From the NCBI GenBank assembly GCA_946122785.1, contig CAMGYJ010000004.1, positions 22,329,684-22,393,683 of the forward strand: a stretch of DNA of 64,000 nucleotides, read 5' to 3'. Shown in pieces: positions 58,027-64,000 of the stretch. The stretch comes from Linum tenue. Taxonomy: Eukaryota > Streptophyta > Magnoliopsida > Malpighiales > Linaceae. The position numbers and the translations under genes are program-made. How positions within the stretch are numbered: position 1 is the stretch's first letter; every line of letters begins with the position of its first letter. The notes under the pieces were generated by a model, which was not told the DNA's origin, did not search any database, and saw only the letters and a list, made by a program, of their open reading frames with translations.

Positions 58027-59112
58027 GGTCACAAACCTATTCGCTTTGTACAAAATGGTCACAAACCTTTTATTTTGCACGTTTTAGTAACATACATTTG
58101 AGAGAATAACGAAATGGTCATTCCGTCCATCTCCATCCAAAAAACCGTTAGTTTCGTCCAGTCAGCATGCAATGTCACTTAAAATATTAATAACAAAATT
58201 AATAACCAAACCTAATTGAACCGGACAACCCTAATTTTATACCCAACCACCCAAAAACCCTAATTCAATCAATAAAAACAAAATTATGTCACCCACCCGA
58301 AATTGGAGACAAACAGTCGCTTTCCTCTTTCATCTCGGCTCTACATTACAGAGGGCATATCAGCCTACGAAATGGCCGGCAAAAATCAACGCTCCGGCCG
58401 TCTATTGCTTCCCCTAATCGCGGCGCCGCCCTAAAGCAAACGCCCCCGCTGCCGTTCGCTTCTCCTTGTCGGGTCGACGGCCTGAACCAAAGTGCCACCG
58501 TCGATCCCTCCCATGCTCGAGTCGCCGACGTGAACTGAAGCCCCCACCGTCGATCCCTCCCTGCTCGAGTCATCGGCGTGAATTGAAGACGCCACCGTCG
58601 ATCCCTCCCCTGCTCGTGTCGCCGACGTGAGCTGAAGTCCCACTTCACCTGCGTCCTTAAACTACTATATATTGATATTGATTGGTAAGGAGTCAAGTTC
58701 TAAGGGGAGAACGAACTTTGTCTTTAATCAACTTCCTTTCCCAGTCTGATACTTCTTCAAAAGCATGTTCTAGAAGACTATCAAATGGTTCTTTTCCAAG
58801 AGTCATTCTTTGCCAAATGATAGGTTGCTCCTCTGATGGATCTCTTATTATTAGGTCCCCGTGGATGTCTTATTGATTGAATTAGGGTTTTTGCGTATAA
58901 AATTAGGGTTGTGCGGTTCAATTAGGTTTGGTTATGAATTTTTTTATTAATATTTTAAGTGACATGGCATGCTGATTAGACAAAACTAACGGTTTTTTGG
59001 ATGGAGATGGACGGAATGACCATTTCGTTATACTCTCAAACGTATGTTACTAAAACGTGCAGAATAAAAGGTTTGTTACCATTTTGTACAAAACGAATAG
59101 GTTTGTGACCTA
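58027..59112. mobile_element. Inner inverted-repeat element with gene-like interior
   Basis: Arms of about 230 bp (58027-58255 and 58890-59112): GGTCACAAACCTATTCG, CACGTTTTAGTAACATAC, GGTCATTCCGTCCATCTCC and CCTAATTGAACCG blocks inverted. The middle has GC-rich codon-like DNA with a 49-bp tandem repeat and an AT-rich segment at 58690-58880. Pack-MULE-like; donor not recognised and no clean target duplication. Confidence 0.7.
58495..58641. repeat. 49-bp tandem repeat, 3 copies
   Basis: Units starting CCACCGTCGATCCCTCCC at 58495, 58544 and 58592. On the minus strand they read as repeated RDRRW-x-LQFT peptides, but no start, family or context supports a gene. Confidence 0.9.
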
Positions 59113-59833
59113 TATGGGCGTCTGCGCCCCAATTTAACACGACAACTGCCAAAAGACGAATTGGTGCGGCAAAAAGCCCATTGGGGCGCGCACGCCCCAA
59201 TTGGGTTTGTTGCTGCCCCAATTAGTCTTTTTTCGCCAATATACATATATACAGGTCTTTTCCTCCATATTTCCCCAATTAGGCTGTCGGGAAATCGCCC
59301 CATCCATTAACCCGTATGAAATCGCCTCCCCCCTATTGATTGCCCAAACCCGTCAGAAATCGACCTCTCTCCAACTCTCCTTGTTCATTCCGCCGACCAT
59401 GGAAGGCGAAGAGGTTGACGGTGGAGGAGGGCACCACGTCGACAATCCCGACCGAGGTGGCCGAAGGAGAGGCAGAGGATTTTCCCAAATTAGACCTAGG
59501 CTTGTTTCCGTTTGTTTTGCCTGTTGGGAAATTGCTCGTTGGTCTATTCTGGGACGTTGGGAAAATTGTACGTTGAAAAGCAAATTGGGGCGTGCACGCC
59601 CCAATTGGACTTATTCTCGCTCCAATTGGGTTTATTGACGCCCCATTTATTTATTTTTGTTGTATACAGGCGTACGCGCCCGAATTAGGCTTTCTACCCA
59701 ACAAAATGACCAATTGGGGCGCACGCCCCAATTCCGATTTAGAGACAGTAGATTAGGAAATATTTTTTCAACCACTACATTTCGAATATTTTTTTTTAAA
59801 TGACAATAATTATGGAAAAAAGCCTATGCTAGA

Positions 59834-60171
59834 CTCAACCAACGAATGAGATATAAAAATCCAAACCAGCCAGAAAACCTGCCAACTAGCTGTCGAAATC
59901 CATAATTTCCCCTAGCCACGATGTGGAATATAAAATTTGATTTTACGAATCTGCATATAATATGAGAGTTTTTTATTGGAACTTCATCCATAAATTATTC
60001 ATAAAATACAACAATAGTCAATACAAGTTTAGGAGTATCAGTCGTTACAAAAAATTGAAAGGCGTCTCAGTCGCTCACTCAACTCAGTCTCAAGTCTGAA
60101 TTCTGAACTCTCCTTTCTAGTCATCACCTCCGGTACTCTTACTCCATTCAGTCATTTCTTCTGCGGAAGGA
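59834..60171 (+). promoter_or_regulatory. ALDH6B2 5' flank
   Basis: Everything between the transposon edge and the ATG is only 338 bp. A TATA-like CATAAATTATTCATAAAAT lies at about 59991-60008, then a CT-rich leader with TCGCTCACTCAACTCAG. No other site stands out. Confidence 0.35.
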
Positions 60172-63100
60172 ATGTCGCTCCAATCATCTGTACAAAGGGG
60201 TATGGAAAACACTACAAGAATCTGCTCTTTTGATTTACTTTTACCTGAACATGCTTTTGCCTTTGCGCCTTTTATCAATTACTTTGTTTGGTGCTGTAGT
60301 GAGAAACCTCGGTGGATTAAGGCCTCAGATCTTCGGTTCCTTGGGAAGGTTTCACTCCACTACTACTGCTACCGAAGCTTCTTCTTCTCCTTCATCCGAT
60401 CAAACTTCCCCTTTGGTAATCGGTTTTGTTCCGAGTCCTTAATGGTTTTCTGTTTGATAACTTCGAAATCACATACAAAATTCAAAACTTTTGAGATGTT
60501 GGACGCTACTCCGGCTTTCAACCACCATCATTTTGTTCACTCTGCTGATATTGTGAATTTGAATCAGTTCATATTTGGATGAATGATTGGATTAGGTAGT
60601 TATCAGCTTCGTAATAATGTGTTTATTTTTACTTGGTGGTTGGCAGAGGGTTCCCAATCTCATAGGAGGTTCATTTGTTCATTCAAAGTCACCTTCAACA
60701 ATTGATGTGATCAATCCGGTGAGTATATGAAGCATATTTGTAGTTTGGAATGATTCTGAAATTATGAGTTTGGGTTGTTGGATTCTAATCAATGGTAGTT
60801 TCGACTAGGCCACTCAAGAAGTTGTATCTCAAGTTCCCTTAACCACACATGACGAGTTCAAAGCTGCTGTCATTGCTGCGAAGAATGCTTTCCAGTCATG
60901 GCGCAATACTCCAATTACCACCCGCCAGAGGGTCATGCTGAAGCTCCAAGACCTTATCCGGAGAGATAAGGCAAGCATGCCAACTTTTTGTCCTTCTATT
61001 GCTAAGCACAAAATACCTTCTTCTGAATTTATGTGTAAACTCAATGATGATGATATTGCAGGATAAACTTGCATTGAATATCACAACCGAACAAGGGAAG
61101 ACATTGAAAGATGCACATGGAGATGTGTTTCGTGGCCTAGGTTTAATTTCTTATTTTCCGGTGCTGTTTTGTGATGTCTCTGGTGGGCTAAGGTTTGAGC
61201 TCCATTGATCACTGTTCTATATTTTCTGGATTTTCCTCATTGCAGAGGTGGTGGAACATGCTTGTGGAATGGCAACCCTCCAAATGGGAGAGTATGTTTC
61301 TAATGTGGCACATGGAATCGACACATATAGCATCAGAGAGCCACTAGGTGTATGTGCTGGAATTTGCCCATTTAACTTTCCTGCTATGATTCCATTATGG
61401 GTAAGTTTCATGCTATAGGATATCTTGTTTCACGTTCTCATTTTGCTTTGAGCCCCTTCGCTTTTGAGAATACATGTCTGGGCAATGTGTTGTTAATTCA
61501 GGACAGGGGTCTTATATATGTTCGTTTTACTGCAGATGTTCCCCATTGCAGTTACATGTGGCAATACCTTTGTTTTAAAGCCATCAGAGAAAGATCCAGG
61601 TCTTTGTTCATCATTATTTTGCTGACCTACTGCAATGTTGTTTGCGTATGGAACTAGAAGTTCTTAGTCTTAAGAATCAGGTGTTTGTGTACTGTAGTCT
61701 GATTACTAATATTTGGTCCCTTGTTATTCATATCCTGATATTTTTCCAGCTCATTGCTTGCTGTATTTTTTTTCCTGTGTAAGGAATATTGAATATGTTT
61801 TAGTTTCCTATGACATCCCTAACTCAACTAACTTTCATTTTCCCCTATTCTAACTATAGAAAATCACATGGTGGCTTATATATATGCCATACTGGGCCTC
61901 ACAGGCCAGGTGGAATTTTATACACTCAATATTGTAGCACAAGCACTTGATTCCGTTCCTTTTGACATATTCTGTTATTTTTCGTGCAAAATTATCACCA
62001 AATAAAATTGAGTGTTTCTTGTTTGCATGGATTAGTAAAGAGGCATAATTTCTTGCTTTTCAATCAGTTGCCTTTTTTTTTTTTTTTTGGTCTTATCCTA
62101 TGGAAGTTCTAACCTTGTTTCCAGCTAACTACAGTCTGAGAAAAGGTTGAAAGAAGTCATCTCTTTTTATCTTCGTAAAGCAGTAATAAAATTTGTACTC
62201 CTTTGTACTGAGTGATAGCTTAATCGTCCAATGTTTCACCAGGGGCTTCGGTAATTCTTGCCGAATTGGCAATGGAGGCTGGCCTACCAGATGGTGTTCT
62301 GAACATTGTCCATGGCACCAACGTATGTACATAGTGGTCAGATTCTCTACCGCTTCTAGCTTTCTATCCTGAATCTTGATACTCTTTGGAAATGAATAAT
62401 AAGAAAAACTGAAAGTGTGAAATATGTCAAGGGTCGTCGTAGTGTTCAAATTTCAGAATATGGTAAGCAAATTTTCTGGCTTGTACTAATCTGTGACGCT
62501 CAACTGTGGTGGGCCTTATTCTGACTGTGGATATTCCTCACTATGCTCCAAAGATGAACTGCCGATTTCTCAATAGTGATCAACATATGCATTCTTCTGC
62601 CATAAAATTTCCCCCCGTCAACTCTTTCTCTTTGATGCGGGATATTGTCAATGCTATTTGTGATGAAGAGGATATCAAAGCTGTTTCCTTTGTTGGTTCT
62701 AATATGGTAAGTCATTGTTGCGAGTCAATGATTAAGTTCTTATATAAGTCTTGGATATATGCTCCTACTTCCTTGATAGTTGAAGCACGACATATGTACT
62801 GTATTTTTTTGTAAGAGAAACACAAAGATAGTGTGATACCTTTTGATCTGTCTTATTCTGACCCTGCTTCTCAACTAATTGGTATTTCAATTTTCCAAAA
62901 GATCCAGCAGACTTATTTTGTGTTGTATCAGCTTTTCATTTTGTCCCTTGTGATAGGTTGACAACACATTTCAGTCCCTAATATTTTGTGGTTCCCTTCA
63001 TTTTGGATATAGCTGTTATTGTGCTTTCAAGATTGCTGCTTTCAGTCCCTAAGACACTTGTTGCTATTTGTAAATTTATATCGTTCTACATCTCATCTTA

Positions 63101-64000
63101 CTTTTGTGCTACTAAATCAAAAGGCAGGCATGCACATCTATACAAGAGCATCTGCTGCAGGAAAGCGCGTTCAGGTTGGCTCAATTCATTCACAATAGAC
63201 TTTTGTCTCTTCTTCACAGTGCTTTAAACTGTTTGGCACGATTCTGTGTCGGATTAAATGCGTATTTTGTTTTTTATGCTGTTCAGTCCAATATGGGTGC
63301 AAAAAATCACGCAATAGTGATGCCTGACGCCAACATTGACGCTACTATAAATGCTTTGGTTGCTGCTGGTTTTGGTGCTGCTGGTCAGAGGTGCATGGCA
63401 CTGAGCACAGTAGTTTTTGTTGGCGATTCAAAACCATGGTATACTATGCAACTCCTGTAAGTTTTATTCTCATTTTATTTTTGAGCATAAATTGTTAATG
63501 CTCTTTGTTTCTTCCAGGTTGAATAGACTTGTACAGTCTGCAAAAGCTTTGAAAGTAAATTCAGGAACAGAACCCGATGCTGACCTAGGTCCAGTAATTA
63601 GCAAGCAGGTATTACTCTTGATCTTTTTCAAGTCTGCGCCTGATGTGAAGTTGATTCTTGAACTCATCATCTTCATTGTATTATGAGTGGTTTGGTTGAT
63701 GATGCTCCTAAATATTTATTCCCTTATTGCGTGTATACTGAATTTACTGTGCTATTAATCTTCTATCTTTACAGTCCAAGGAACGGATACACAGATTAAT
63801 TCAAAGTGGTGTCGAAAGTGGTGCCGAGCTAGTACTTGATGGGAGAAATATAGTGGTATCTTCATCCGTAGTTCATGCTCTCTTCTATCCATTTTATCCT
63901 TCCCGAGTAGCAGAAACCTCTGAGCTTCTTTTTTCAAAGATGGGCGCCTTGTGCTTTATTTGGTCAATTAATGCTAGATTAGCTGAGAGATATTTTACCC
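60172..64000 (+). CDS. ALDH6B2: Methylmalonate-semialdehyde dehydrogenase, mitochondrial (5' part, cut by window end)
   Basis: Thirteen exons: 60172-60199, 60300-60415, 60647-60718, 60809-60970, 61062-61140, 61246-61400, 61536-61599, 62243-62322, 62641-62706, 63124-63174, 63287-63438, 63518-63608 and 63775-63855, about 399 residues in one phase. The enzyme oxidises methylmalonate/malonate semialdehyde with CoA and NAD+ in valine and pyrimidine breakdown (family knowledge). A Ser/Arg-rich presequence ([20 protein letters not shown]) precedes the ALDH core: [38 protein letters not shown], the FVGSN segment, [15 protein letters not shown], and catalytic Cys at about residue 327 in [11 protein letters not shown]. 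The intron after exon 4 has a GC donor. The intron before exon 9 ends in GG, not AG. The first exon was chosen because its phase joins exon 2 (VQRV/RNL) across a 100-bp intron. The C-terminal quarter lies outside. Confidence 0.93.
60971..61061 (+). other. ALDH6B2: GC-AG intron of ALDH6B2
   Basis: Donor AAG|GCAAGC and acceptor TTGCAG|GAT. Apart from GC the donor fits consensus well, as usual for the minor GC-AG class, and phase continues from RRDK to DKLALN. Confidence 0.85.
62639..62640 (+). other. ALDH6B2: Non-canonical (GG) acceptor before ALDH6B2 exon 9
   Basis: A good pyrimidine tract (CCCCCCGTCAACTCTTTCTC) is followed by TTTGATGCGG and then the conserved [11 protein letters not shown] codons at 62641. 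The expected AG is GG. The nearest upstream AG in phase (62552-62553) would add 29 codons without a stop; the AG at 62575-62576 would shift the frame. Confidence 0.75.

Larger units (their letters stand above)
57871..59824. mobile_element. Mutator-like element, 1954 bp, TSD TATGCTAGA
   Basis: Termini GGGGTTTTTCCATAATTATT and, inverted, GGCTTTTTTCCATAATTATT; 9-bp duplication TATGCTAGA (57862-57870 and 59825-59833). Arms extend about 120 bp (GTGGTTGAAAAAATA, TCTCTAAA/CGGAATTGGGGCG). Four copies of a GC-core palindrome occur inside. It contains another inverted-repeat element (58027-59112) and a gene-like segment at about 59340-59570. No transposase. Confidence 0.88.

Overview
The window looks like a transposon-rich stretch of a large flowering-plant (probably eudicot) nuclear genome. 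Genes have short GT-AG introns, and the intergenic space is filled with nested Ty3 LTR retrotransposons (Athila-type with a tRNA-Asp primer site, CRM-like with a tRNA-iMet primer site), hAT and PIF/Harbinger MITEs and Mutator-like fold-back elements. I see no bacterial genes, CRISPR array, rRNA or convincing tRNA. Species cannot be named from the sequence.

Layout. 1-20.7 kb: two decayed minus-strand Athila-type elements. The first keeps gag, protease and primer site; the second keeps protease, RT, RNase H, integrase and an ATHILA ORF-1-like frame. Their LTR material lies between 8.8 and 12.5 kb. The first element's LTR was split by a complete 3.7 kb non-autonomous LTR element (5095-8788, TSD TTAGA). 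20.7-26.8 kb: LTR-like DNA split by a gene-capturing Mutator-like element, then fold-back MITEs and minisatellites. 26.8-33.5 kb: hAT-like and Tourist-like MITEs, a 1.8 kb inverted-repeat element, a 1.2 kb fold-back with a 9-bp TSD, and another Mutator-like element. 33.6-35.6 kb: an intact five-exon gene for a twin CX9C (CHCH) protein. 35.7-38.2 kb: a hAT element, a tandem duplication, a mitochondrial nad7 fragment and a cytochrome P450 5' relic. 38.2-57.3 kb: LTR remnants of both orientations holding a 6.4 kb CRM-like element (TSD GATAG) and two hAT elements (TSDs GGTAACTC and CTAACATG); one hAT carries a 1.06 kb palindrome. 57.5-59.8 kb: three nested inverted-repeat elements. 60.2 kb to the end: the 5' three quarters (13 exons) of ALDH6B2, methylmalonate-semialdehyde dehydrogenase, cut by the window edge.

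Only the CHCH gene and ALDH6B2 look like functional host genes, and both products are expected in mitochondria. Main points of interest: (1) a head-to-head hairpin made from the LTR of the 5.1-8.8 kb family inside a hAT element, a plausible silencing-RNA source; (2) two LTR elements whose reading frames run through the 3' LTR boundary; (3) clusters of short palindromes beside TATA boxes in the Athila-type LTRs, and a copy of that module between pol and ORF-1; (4) an ALDH6B2 intron without an AG acceptor; (5) a genomic, unedited nad7 insertion.
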